Shown here piece after piece: positions 1 to 7,544 of a stretch of 64,000 bases of DNA. Both the position numbers and the translations under genes were made by a program. Under the pieces are notes generated by a model. That model did not search any database. It was not told the origin of the DNA and saw only the letters and a list, made by a program, of their open reading frames with translations. Every line of letters begins with the position of its first letter. The stretch's first letter is position 1. The stretch is from Tissierella praeacuta DSM 18095 (GTDB lineage: Bacteria; Bacillota; Clostridia; Tissierellales; Tissierellaceae), in NCBI RefSeq assembly GCF_900128955.1, contig NZ_FQTY01000004.1:1-64000 (forward strand). The letters are read 5' to 3'.

Positions 1-307
1 CAACCATGGTTCATACTCTGTTTTCCCATGTCCATGAGACCTCCCCAGGTAAGAACAACAACCTTCCTCCCATGTAACCGTCACATTTACTGTAAAGAGT
101 TCGGGTAGTATTGGACTTTGTTTTGTTAAGCAAACTCATCCTCCCTAAATCAGCCTTATGTGATTTCTGTTCGTCGGTTCAGGATTTTGCCTTCGGCTTC
201 CTTCAGATTCCACGTCGCCATGGACACCCTTGCCTTCAGCTAACGGTTCCTACTACCAAGCCCGTAGTGGACTTTCACCACCAAGTTGTTGCCCATGCTG
301 GGCACAC
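1..307 (-). mobile_element. Group II intron, 5' part (domain I); rest lies outside window
   Basis: Read on the minus strand, the sequence starts at 307 with GTGTGCCCAGCATGGGC, the GUGYG 5' end and first stem expected of a bacterial group II intron. It continues through a GGTGGTGAAAGTCCACTA hairpin and other purine-rich stems typical of domain I. The window ends before any reverse transcriptase/maturase ORF or domains V-VI, so completeness and class cannot be judged. A short plus-strand ORF in this stretch is a by-product of ribozyme structure. The 5' exon is the U-tract of a transcription terminator, the kind of site favoured by class C introns. Confidence 0.75.
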
Positions 308-340
308 TTAAAAAAACCCTACACATTAGTGCAAGGTTTG
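308..340 (-). terminator. Intrinsic terminator, copy 1 of a duplicated hairpin
   Basis: On the minus strand AAACCTTGCAC and GTGTAGGGTTT pair as an 11-bp stem around a TAAT loop, followed by a run of T. It lies downstream of the 426-851 gene. The group II intron begins immediately after the T-tract. A nearly identical hairpin lies at 2191-2222. Confidence 0.75.
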
Positions 341-425
341 GTAACATATAAAATAATATATAAAGTTTATTCTTAAGATTGCTCCATAATTTCACCAATA
401 AATTGGAATTTTACTAATCATTACA

Positions 426-851
426 TCAACAGTTTTCCTGCTTTTTTCTAAAGTATTTTTGTATATTATCAGGAAGGGTATGCACATATCCATCATGTAC
501 TAAATCTGCATCCCCGACCTCATTAAATATATAATCTATAGTTTGTTCGTCTTGTGAATCCATAATATTAATTACTAGTTGTTCAGAAGTATATCGTTGA
601 AGCCCCATATAACTGCTTTTATATGGGTATTCTAAACTGTCATCATCCACATCTATTATTGCGATATATCTACCATACTTTAAGCAATCATAAATAAAAT
701 TTAAAGGTACACAGTATAATATGTCACATCCATTTTTTGACACTGTCGTTTGCCCTATGCAATAGACATGATTTTCTTCATTCTGTCTCTTCTGAAACTC
801 AGAGACACTTTTGGCAATTTGAGATTCTCTAATACATTTTGCATATATCAT
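426..851 (-). CDS. Hypothetical protein, 141 aa
   Basis: I do not recognise this family. The start is supported by AGAGGG eight bases upstream of the ATG. The protein is soluble and acidic, with no signal peptide or membrane segment. Cysteines are scattered and form no obvious metal site. It is the last gene before the terminator at 308-340 and follows the DUF3781 and Fic genes in the same direction. It is probably cargo of the mobile element; no function can be assigned. Confidence 0.55.
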   Translation of the reverse strand: MIYAKCIRESQIAKSVSEFQKRQNEENHVYCIGQTTVSKNGCDILYCVPLNFIYDCLKYGRYIAIIDVDDDSLEYPYKSSYMGLQRYTSEQLVINIMDSQDEQTIDYIFNEVGDADLVHDGYVHTLPDNIQKYFRKKQENC

Positions 852-942
852 AATATCATCCCTCTCATAACTACTAATTTAGTAAATCAATTCATCTCTT
901 AAACAAATTAGAATTTATCAATCTTTCATAAGAATCCCCCAT

Positions 943-1209
943 CTATTTATTTATCTTATGAGCGGTAATAATGGTATAACTATATGCATTAACTGTTATT
1001 TCACAATCATCTATGTCTATGTACCAGTTCTTACCCCTTCTAACTATAATAGCATTGGAACTTAGTATTTTACCGCTACACCAATTCACTACATCATCCA
1101 CATCTAAAGAAAGATTCTTTTTAATTCGTCCAACTCCCAACTCGGTTGTATGCAACTTATCTAAGTTTTGTATTAATTCACATTTATTATCATTCATTTT
1201 TGTCACCAT
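943..1209 (-). CDS. DUF3781-family small protein, 88 aa
   Basis: The sequence carries the hallmarks I associate with DUF3781: a KLHTTELGVGRIKKNLSL block (about residues 18-35), a VVNWC segment, and a C-terminal RRGKNWYID...NAYSYTIITAHK block. The family has no established biochemical function and is frequent in firmicute accessory DNA. AAGGAG lies five bases before the ATG. It sits between the Fic gene and the 426-851 gene, all on the minus strand. Family assignment is from memory of conserved motifs. Confidence 0.7.
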   Translation of the reverse strand: MVTKMNDNKCELIQNLDKLHTTELGVGRIKKNLSLDVDDVVNWCSGKILSSNAIIVRRGKNWYIDIDDCEITVNAYSYTIITAHKINK

Positions 1210-1287
1210 GTATTCTCCTTCACAAATTCCTATTTATCTACGTCTTATATAACCTCTCCTAGTTCACATTAATTCAAGGATACTTTA

Positions 1288-2064
1288 TTATTCCATCTTC
1301 ATTTCACCATTATCTTGCTCTAGCTTAGGCAGTGGTATATGAAGAAGACGTAAAAAATCCTTTTGCGATTCTAGCTCTCTTTCTATAATAAAGTTAATAA
1401 ATGGACCATCATCTTCATGTGCCTTTTCAAGTAATGAAATATATTCACTTCGTAAGATTGGGGGAATTAATGCTGGCAGATATCCATCTTGTATTAATGC
1501 TGTATTCATCAATAGTCTAGCGACCCTACCGTTGCCATCTTTAAAAGGATGGATGAATACAAACTTTTTATGCAGAATAGCTGCAAATTCTACTGGATGA
1601 TACTTTTTTCTTTCTGTCTTTATCCATTTACATAACTCATCAATTTCACTTTGAATATCTTCTACTTTGCTAACTGGATGGTTGGAACCAGAAATAAATA
1701 CTGGAATGTCACGATATCTTCCTGCAAACTCTTCCTCAATGTTTTGATAAAACAATTTATGCAGATAAATAATATCTTTTTCCACAATTTCTTTATTCCC
1801 AAGCAAAGTAAACATATAGTCATATGCTTTTGCATGATCTACAGTTTCAAACATATCCCTAAGAGGTCTTCCGCCAACTGTTAATCCATCTTCTATTAAA
1901 ACCTTTGTTTCACTTTCAGTTAAAGAATTACCTTCCAATGCATTAGATGTCCATGTTAATCCAATCCGATAAAAATCTTTTATCTGCTTTAGCATTTCAC
2001 CCTCAAATGGTCTTAATTCATTAATGGTATTTTGATATAAATCCAATTTTTCAAGGTTTTCCAT
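1288..2064 (-). CDS. Fic family protein (putative AMP-transferase), 258 aa
   Basis: Fic proteins usually transfer AMP from ATP to target proteins. The catalytic loop HPFKDGNGRVAR (about residues 172-183) is intact, including the His and the Gly-Asn-Gly-Arg anion site. An S-x-x-x-E-G motif (S40...E44-G45) matches the inhibitory helix placed N-terminal to the Fic core (class II), suggesting an auto-inhibited enzyme. I chose the ATG at 2064 because GGGAG lies six bases before it; a longer reading from 2115 lacks such a site. No antitoxin gene is adjacent, so a classic Fic toxin-antitoxin pair is not evident. It is likely cargo of the element. Confidence 0.88.
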   Translation of the reverse strand: MENLEKLDLYQNTINELRPFEGEMLKQIKDFYRIGLTWTSNALEGNSLTESETKVLIEDGLTVGGRPLRDMFETVDHAKAYDYMFTLLGNKEIVEKDIIYLHKLFYQNIEEEFAGRYRDIPVFISGSNHPVSKVEDIQSEIDELCKWIKTERKKYHPVEFAAILHKKFVFIHPFKDGNGRVARLLMNTALIQDGYLPALIPPILRSEYISLLEKAHEDDGPFINFIIERELESQKDFLRLLHIPLPKLEQDNGEMKME

Positions 2065-2190
2065 CAGTTCACTCCCTTTTATAGATATCTTTATATACAC
2101 ATATTTAGCCTTCACAGCTTTTTAATTATACCTATTGTACCATATGCACTTTATCAAATAAACTTATACTTTATTACCTTTCTATTTCAT

Positions 2191-2222
2191 TTAAAAAACC
2201 CTACACATTAGTACAAGGTTTG
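2191..2222 (-). terminator. Intrinsic terminator, copy 2 of the duplicated hairpin
   Basis: The hairpin AAACCTTGTAC/GTGTAGGGTTT with T-run lies 54 bases after the kinase stop codon. It differs from the copy at 308-340 by one stem base that still allows a G-U pair, and by one A. The two copies form direct repeats around the Fic/DUF3781/hypothetical block. No intron follows this copy. Confidence 0.72.
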
Positions 2223-2275
2223 ATGTTAGTATATAACTATGGACACAAAATAAGGTTTTCTGTATACTAAAAATT

Positions 2276-2788
2276 TTATACTTTGATATCGACCTCATAG
2301 TCTTTATCTATTAAAATATATTTACACTTATGTTTTTGACACATTTGCAGATTTCTGGTGTTTTCCTTAATCATCATCTCTACTGTACAAAATGAGTCAT
2401 CAAGACGTTTTTCAATGACATTTGCATATTTTTTGATATCTGAAAAATGACTTTCGATATATTCCTTTGTCATAACTAGACAATAATATTGAATGTGCTT
2501 TAGATACTCATAATTAAAATCTTTTTCCCAATCAAAAGGAATATATACACCTTCAATTATAAGATTTTGATGATTCTCAACTGTTGTTTTTATAATTTCC
2601 CTAACAATAGGCCAGAGGTAATCTATAAGTTCATTATCATCTTCTGGGGTTAATTTAGTATTTCCACTTCGAATAAGTCCCATTTTTAGATGATCTATAG
2701 ATAAATATGGATATTTATATTTTTCTAATAGTTTTTGTGCAAGTCTTGTCTTCCCAGTATGAGAAGAACCTCCAATTAAAATAATCAT
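2276..2788 (-). CDS. P-loop NTPase, probable small-molecule kinase, 170 aa
   Basis: The N-terminus MIILIGGSSHTGKTRLAQKL contains a Walker A loop (GSSHTGKT, residues 7-14), followed by a lid-like helical region. The length and architecture resemble adenylate-kinase-like or 2-phosphoglycerate-kinase-like NTPases. The substrate cannot be named from sequence. The gene follows yolD by 36 bases in the same direction and is followed by a terminator, so it may end the polymerase operon. Confidence 0.7.
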   Translation of the reverse strand: MIILIGGSSHTGKTRLAQKLLEKYKYPYLSIDHLKMGLIRSGNTKLTPEDDNELIDYLWPIVREIIKTTVENHQNLIIEGVYIPFDWEKDFNYEYLKHIQYYCLVMTKEYIESHFSDIKKYANVIEKRLDDSFCTVEMMIKENTRNLQMCQKHKCKYILIDKDYEVDIKV

Positions 2789-2824
2789 TCTATTTCAATC
2801 CTTTCTCATAATAGAGTAATCAAA

Positions 2825-3253
2825 CTAAGGTAGCACCATAGTTTTAAATATTTCTCCTTCAATCCTAATAATTTCATCAATAGAGACTTCTATATCATCT
2901 GTCATAAAGATAATTTTTTCATATTCATCCATCTTTTTAAATGTGCCAGTAGCAGTAACATAATCACCACCATCTTTCTTTTCGTCTGGCTCAAAATAAG
3001 TTATTTTTATCTTAGGGTTCTCTTTAATTTTTTCTATTAGTATTTGTAGCTTGTGATTTAATTCTTCCTTCATATATTGATCTAGTTCAACCCTTTTTTC
3101 TGTGATTCTTGCTGTTTCTTTTACTGCTGCATCATGACCTGTCAATGCAGCAAAGGGAGAAAATTGGGCAGCACGATCTTCTATTGGCATAGGCGGTCTT
3201 CTCTTTGAGACATGTCTTGGTAGATTTATTATATCATCATATTTATCTATCAT
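2825..3253 (-). CDS. YolD-like family protein, 142 aa
   Basis: The N-terminal segment (ISKRRPPMPIEDRAAQFSPF-like; here HVSKRRPPMPIEDRAAQFSP) and the ALTGHDAAV block are typical of YolD-like proteins. The C-terminal half is a small beta fold ending in a regulatory-like IRIEGEI motif. YolD proteins are regularly encoded beside UvrX/UmuC-like polymerases on phages and conjugative elements and are thought to act with them in translesion repair. The start overlaps the polymerase stop by four bases (ATGA), indicating translational coupling. Confidence 0.85.
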   Translation of the reverse strand: MIDKYDDIINLPRHVSKRRPPMPIEDRAAQFSPFAALTGHDAAVKETARITEKRVELDQYMKEELNHKLQILIEKIKENPKIKITYFEPDEKKDGGDYVTATGTFKKMDEYEKIIFMTDDIEVSIDEIIRIEGEIFKTMVLP

Positions 3254-4776
3254 GCTTTGTGACTTCCTATTTGTTTATTTCTATTTAGAGTTGTAGCTCC
3301 TTCTTCTAGATTTACTCCTTTTAAAACTGCATTTTTACCGTATTTTTTCTTTATATCTAATATTGTTTCTTGTATTTTCCTTTCCTTTAAAAGTTCAGCT
3401 TCTTCTTCCTCTTTTTCCTTTTGTACTTCCTTATAGTCTGTAAATAGATTAAGTTGTTCAATATTATCTTCTTTTTCAATACTTTCTTTATCTACTACAT
3501 TATTTGCTGAGATATTTACTCTCCTAATTAAAAGATTTTTGTCTACTATACGTTCAAATAATTCCATCACTGCATCTATTATTAGTTTTGTAGAGGAGGT
3601 ATATTTGTTAAGATTTGTGGTGCCATGGGCTGATTTTGGTATGGCTCGACCATAATCATCCTTAGTAATTTCTCCTTTATATAATTTCTTTATCTTTGGA
3701 TTTAATAGGCTTTCTCTATCATATCCTACTGTTAAAACAACCTGATTTGTTACAAGTCTTTTATCTACTAGATCAAGTACTAGTAAATCAGTCATTTCCC
3801 ATACAATTAACTTTGCTTTTACATAAGTATAGGCAGATTGCAGTACTTGTCCAGAACCAATGCTTTTTGTACTTGGTTTATAATCTTTAATATCATCTAT
3901 GGTACATGACTCCCATCCCCAAGCATGATCTATTAGTAACTCTGCATTAACACCAAATAACTTATACAGTAAATCTTCATTATGGTAATCAATAGGTTTA
4001 CCTATAGAACACCTTGCAATATCTCCCATGGTATATAATCCTTGTTTTTCTAATCTTTTAGCATATCCTTTGCCAACTCTCCAAAAATCTGTAATCCGTC
4101 TATGGGACCACAATAATCTACGATAACTCATTTCGTCTAGTTCAGCTATCTGCACTCCATATTTATCTATTGGAATATGCTTTGCTAAAATATCCATGGC
4201 AATCTTGGCAAGATATAGATTTGTACCAATTCCTGCCGTTGCCGTTATCCCAGTAGTATTAAGAACATCCAAAAGTATTTTAGTAGTAAGTTCCCTAGCT
4301 GACAAATTATAGGTACTTAGATAATTGGTGATATCAATAAATACCTCATCTATGGAGTATACATGAATATCCTCTGGTGCAATATATTTCAAATATATAT
4401 TATAAATTTCTGTGCTATACTCTATATAATATGCCATTCTAGGTGGAGCAATTATATAATCTACTGATATATTTGACGAGGATTTTAATTCATTATAATT
4501 ACATGAAGCACCAGAAAAGGTTCGCCCTGGTACTTTGTTTAGTCTTAATGCATTTATTTCCCTAACCTTCTGTACGACTTCAAATAGTCTTGGTCTACCT
4601 TTAATTCCATAGGATTTAAGAGATGGAGAGACAGCAAGACATATGGTTCTTTCTGTACGACTATTATCTGCAACTACCAAATTTGTAGTCAATGGATCTA
4701 ATCCTCGTTCTATACATTCAACAGAAACATAGAATGATTTTAAATCAATTGAGATATAGGTTCTATTATTCATCAT
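3250..4776 (-). CDS. Y-family DNA polymerase (UmuC/UvrX-like), 508 aa
   Basis: This is an error-prone translesion polymerase of the accessory firmicute type. The N-terminal ISIDLKSFYVSVEC motif (residues 8-21) and the YSIDEVFIDIT motif supply the catalytic acidic residues. A helix-hairpin-helix-like thumb and little-finger region follow. Near the C-terminus, QLNLF fits the beta-clamp-binding consensus. The tail is charged and helical, ending in an IGSHKA motif that I associate with this subfamily. AGGTG lies seven bases before the ATG. Such genes commonly ride on conjugative elements, where they support repair and mutagenesis after transfer or stress. Confidence 0.92.
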   Translation of the reverse strand: MMNNRTYISIDLKSFYVSVECIERGLDPLTTNLVVADNSRTERTICLAVSPSLKSYGIKGRPRLFEVVQKVREINALRLNKVPGRTFSGASCNYNELKSSSNISVDYIIAPPRMAYYIEYSTEIYNIYLKYIAPEDIHVYSIDEVFIDITNYLSTYNLSARELTTKILLDVLNTTGITATAGIGTNLYLAKIAMDILAKHIPIDKYGVQIAELDEMSYRRLLWSHRRITDFWRVGKGYAKRLEKQGLYTMGDIARCSIGKPIDYHNEDLLYKLFGVNAELLIDHAWGWESCTIDDIKDYKPSTKSIGSGQVLQSAYTYVKAKLIVWEMTDLLVLDLVDKRLVTNQVVLTVGYDRESLLNPKIKKLYKGEITKDDYGRAIPKSAHGTTNLNKYTSSTKLIIDAVMELFERIVDKNLLIRRVNISANNVVDKESIEKEDNIEQLNLFTDYKEVQKEKEEEEAELLKERKIQETILDIKKKYGKNAVLKGVNLEEGATTLNRNKQIGSHKA

Positions 4777-4872
4777 CTACTGTCACCTCTCTGAAAACCA
4801 CACTAATTTAAGTCGAAATCTATCAAGAGTTTACTCTATTAATTAAATGCTTTTATTAGATTGTTCTATTCC

Positions 4873-5091
4873 CTAATACTCTTTTATCCTTATTTTTATA
4901 TATTCATTAATTTTATCAATATCTTTTGAATGATAATACTGATCTAGGAATATAATTCTAGTTTTTAATTTAATGCTTTCAAGTTTACTTTTATCTTCAT
5001 TTAATTTAAAATCATTTATATCTTCCCATTTTGTTAATCTTACAAACATAGACTTTATTTGCAAAATATTTACCTGACTAACTAAATCCAA
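4873..5091 (-). CDS. Uncertain small ORF, 72 aa, possibly a gene remnant
   Basis: The product is lysine- and isoleucine-rich with no recognised domain. The start would be TTG with a weak AAGG five bases before. Just upstream, a better-looking ATG opens a nine-codon reading frame that stops at once, so this may be a decayed or frameshifted gene. Apart from this ORF and the inverted repeat at 5132-5172, nothing else is visible between 4777 and 5235. Confidence 0.3.
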   Translation of the reverse strand: MDLVSQVNILQIKSMFVRLTKWEDINDFKLNEDKSKLESIKLKTRIIFLDQYYHSKDIDKINEYIKIRIKEY

Positions 5092-5131
5092 TTTAGCCTT
5101 ATTAAGATTTCTTTTTATCCATTTTATTCAT

Positions 5132-5172
5132 CTCTTGACAAGTTTATTTGGGACAAGTAAACTTGTCAAGAG
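5132..5172. repeat. Perfect 15-bp inverted repeat, 11-bp spacer
   Basis: CTCTTGACAAGTTTA at 5132-5146 is exactly complementary in reverse to TAAACTTGTCAAGAG at 5158-5172. No T-run follows on either strand, so it is not a standard terminator. On the minus strand it ends just before an ATG at about 5130. It could be an operator, a recombination site or an mRNA hairpin. Confidence 0.6.
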
Positions 5173-5235
5173 GTTGTTATATTTATATACTCCTTCTAAT
5201 ATAAATAATCATTCATAAATTCAAAATCTAAGTTC

Positions 5236-5547
5236 CTATATATTTTTACTTAGATTATCAATATAATTTTCAGCCTCCTTTAAATTATTACTTATTAAAT
5301 CCATATATAATTCTATGGCTTTGTCTTTTTGATTTTTTAAAATAAGTATTCTTAGGTCCTCATCTAGACAATGTTCACCTTTTGTACCATCTTCATTAAT
5401 ATAGAAACCATCAATAATTTCCCTTATTCCACCCCCAAAATACCAATTATTAGCTTCAACAAAATCAATAAATTTATCCCAAAACTCATCTTCTGATAAT
5501 TCCATTGGGACTTCTATACATCCATTAATTTCAAATTCTCTTCTCAT
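5236..5547 (-). CDS. Hypothetical protein, 103 aa
   Basis: Not recognised. The protein is acidic and soluble, with a cluster of aromatic residues and glycines near residues 35-45 (NNWYFGGGIREIIDG) and a C-terminal helical part. The segment around LSEDEFWDKFIDFVEANNW suggests a compact alpha/beta domain. It stands alone between the inverted repeat at 5132-5172 and the GIY-YIG gene, in the same direction as its neighbours. Confidence 0.5.
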   Translation of the reverse strand: MRREFEINGCIEVPMELSEDEFWDKFIDFVEANNWYFGGGIREIIDGFYINEDGTKGEHCLDEDLRILILKNQKDKAIELYMDLISNNLKEAENYIDNLSKNI

Positions 5548-5626
5548 AACCTATCCTCCTATCCCATTCATTCCAAATAAATCATCCTCAATAGATTCTA
5601 ATATTTTTATCTATTTAAATTATCTT

Positions 5627-6211
5627 TTAATCACAAACTTCCATTCCTCTTGCTATATCTTTACATCTTTTTCTATCACTAATAAGTTCTTCAAGTTTCA
5701 AAGGATTTTTATCAATGTTTAATAATGGAGTATATTTCTCAATAAGCTTGCCTTCTATTAAATTAAAATTACCTTCATATGCTACAATACTAACTTCAAT
5801 GTTTTCTTTTAACCAATTAGTAATTTCCTTTGTATCACTTTTGGAAAACTTAAAGTTATTTTGATTCACTTTCCCAATTAAGTGTCCTTTCATTGGTAAA
5901 TAACCTAGAACACAGCCTATACTTCTAAAAAATGTGCCTGGTGACTTATGCTCTAATTCTTGTTCCAATCTTTGTTTTATTGTCTTTTCTGCTTTTCCAA
6001 TATATATAATTCTATATTTTCTAGACTCTAATATTACCTGATATTTGGCTGGTAATTTTGATTTTTCTTTTAATCTGATACAATAAAATCCTTTCTTATC
6101 CAATAGCTCTTTATCCAATTGAGATATTTCCTTAAAATTATTATCAGTTATTAATTTCCTACTAATATATTCTTCGTCTTTATTATCTAAAAAGTTATTT
6201 TCTATTTTCAA
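5627..6211 (-). CDS. GIY-YIG nuclease-like protein, 194 aa
   Basis: The middle of the protein carries a GIY-YIG-like core: FYCIRL (about residue 42), then YRIIYIGKAEKTIKQRLEQE (about residues 67-86) with the conserved Arg of the second element. An E-x-x-L-I-E-K-Y segment near residue 157 fits the metal-binding Glu. The first tyrosine motif is degenerate, so activity is uncertain. The start codon is TTG with GGGGAG seven bases before. It could be a restriction-type or homing-like nuclease. It lies where the conjugative ATPase gene would be expected, so it may mark an insertion of cargo. Confidence 0.65.
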   Translation of the reverse strand: MKIENNFLDNKDEEYISRKLITDNNFKEISQLDKELLDKKGFYCIRLKEKSKLPAKYQVILESRKYRIIYIGKAEKTIKQRLEQELEHKSPGTFFRSIGCVLGYLPMKGHLIGKVNQNNFKFSKSDTKEITNWLKENIEVSIVAYEGNFNLIEGKLIEKYTPLLNIDKNPLKLEELISDRKRCKDIARGMEVCD

Positions 6212-6292
6212 ATTATTTCTCCCCTTTAGAAATATACTTATTTATAATTATATCATTACCTTACTATATATTTACAAACAAAGGTATTATTT

Positions 6293-6877
6293 TTAAATAT
6301 CCCCAAACACAATCCACCTTTCCCCATCATAATCTTCATACTTTTCTGTAGTTACATTTTGTTCATAATACACCCCAAGGAGTCTTTTAACATCTTGATT
6401 ATCTGCTCTTCTAGTTGCAAAACCTTGGTCTTTTAAACTCTTTTCTATTCTTGAGAGATAAGGGAATACATTTGATTCCTTTTCATCCTTAAGTCTTATT
6501 ATAATTAAAAATTCCCTAGCAGTTGCCATCTGTACCTGCATTCTATCAAGATTGATGCTATCTTGCTTTAATAAATTTCTTATAACAGGATTTTGCTCCA
6601 TTTCCATCCTTCTTTTTAAATATTGCTTGTTATCCTCAAAGTTCTCCTTTGAGTTAAGACAAAGCATTTCAATTTCAGCTATTCCTTTTAATACCGTCAT
6701 CAGTGAATATATCCTAGCACTTACACTTTCATCTGATAATACTGAGATATTGGTTGGATGAATTATAAAATATACTAGCTCACCATATGGTGTTTTTATG
6801 CTATAATCTGTGATTTCATCAATACCAATAAGTTCTCTTGTAGACTGTTTTTCTTTTTGTTTCTGCTTTCTACTCAA
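6293..6877 (-). CDS. Conjugation-associated protein preceding VirB4 in similar elements, 194 aa
   Basis: A cytoplasmic protein with a basic N-terminus and an alpha/beta body that contains a CLNSKENFEDNKQYLKRRME helix and ends GERWIVFGDI. Its position directly after a PrgI-like gene is that of the VirB4-proximal ORF in Tn1549-like elements, and the N-terminal half resembles the N-terminal domain of VirB4/TraC proteins. There is no Walker A motif, so it is not the ATPase itself. I start it at the TTG at 6877, seven bases after GGAGG; the stop codon of the previous gene overlaps that leader. No VirB4 gene follows here. Confidence 0.55.
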   Translation of the reverse strand: MSRKQKQKEKQSTRELIGIDEITDYSIKTPYGELVYFIIHPTNISVLSDESVSARIYSLMTVLKGIAEIEMLCLNSKENFEDNKQYLKRRMEMEQNPVIRNLLKQDSINLDRMQVQMATAREFLIIIRLKDEKESNVFPYLSRIEKSLKDQGFATRRADNQDVKRLLGVYYEQNVTTEKYEDYDGERWIVFGDI

Positions 6878-6878
6878 C

Positions 6879-7136
6879 TTATAACCTCCATTCAAAAATC
6901 TGCTGTTTTAAAAGAAAGAAGGCACAGGCATATTGAATAAAATTTAGTATACTCGTGTCTTCAAATTGTATTGTTAAAAAAGCATAGACTGCCGTTATTA
7001 CAATTGGCGGCATAAATCCTAGCTGTGCTAAGGAAAATACAGAAATAAGAAGTCCTACTCCAATGACTCCGATATCTTTTAGTTCCCATAGCCATAGTGT
7101 TGCTTTAGCCTTTAAATTATCAGGGTACATATACAT
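6879..7136 (-). CDS. PrgI-like (VirB3-type) membrane protein, 85 aa
   Basis: A short protein with two hydrophobic segments (about residues 22-42 and 46-62) after a cytoplasmic PDNLKAKATLWLWELKDI stretch. This matches the PrgI family of Gram-positive type IV secretion systems, the counterpart of VirB3, which sits in the membrane and works with VirB4. It lies between a DUF4406-like gene and the VirB4-proximal gene, with a one-base gap to the latter. Confidence 0.75.
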   Translation of the reverse strand: MYMYPDNLKAKATLWLWELKDIGVIGVGLLISVFSLAQLGFMPPIVITAVYAFLTIQFEDTSILNFIQYACAFFLLKQQIFEWRL

Positions 7137-7158
7137 TTTTTAGTCATCTCCTTCCTCT

Positions 7159-7506
7159 TTAGCCTTTCTTAAAAAATAAGCAATCCCTTGTTTCCATATT
7201 CAGATGCGTAATTCTTTTTATAGGGATTCTATTTTTTCTTGCAAACTCAATTTCTTCAAACATACCACTGGATATATGCCCACCAAATGCCCAAAGCTCA
7301 TCGCATTTTGCTAATAGTTCTTTTCCCATTTTAATGCCTATTTTTCTCTCCTCTGGATTATTATCATTTAAAATCTGAGGATAGAGAAGATGGGGACAAA
7401 AAAAGGCATTACCTTCGTTTAACACATATCGGCAAGCCTCTTTCGCATACTCTATATTCTTTTCAATATCTCCTTTATAGGGAGATGCAACAAAAATTAG
7501 TTTCAT
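7159..7506 (-). CDS. DUF4406-like / nucleoside 2-deoxyribosyltransferase-fold protein, 115 aa
   Basis: Opening MKLIFVASPYKGDIEKNIEYA and the GGHISSGMFEEIEFA motif match the Rossmann-like fold of nucleoside 2-deoxyribosyltransferase relatives, where the Glu of the second motif is catalytic. Small proteins of this kind are common as cargo on phages and conjugative elements, where they may act on nucleotides. The substrate is unknown. It is placed inside the mating-channel operon between the VirB6-like and PrgI-like genes. Confidence 0.7.
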   Translation of the reverse strand: MKLIFVASPYKGDIEKNIEYAKEACRYVLNEGNAFFCPHLLYPQILNDNNPEERKIGIKMGKELLAKCDELWAFGGHISSGMFEEIEFARKNRIPIKRITHLNMETRDCLFFKKG

Positions 7507-7544
7507 AAAATCCGACCTTTCTATTCTTATTTTATTACTGCTTG

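Noticed and set aside
111-311. Short plus-strand ORF of 66 codons at the left end
   Set aside because: It lies antisense to group II intron domain I, and its amino-acid pattern is a by-product of ribozyme stems.
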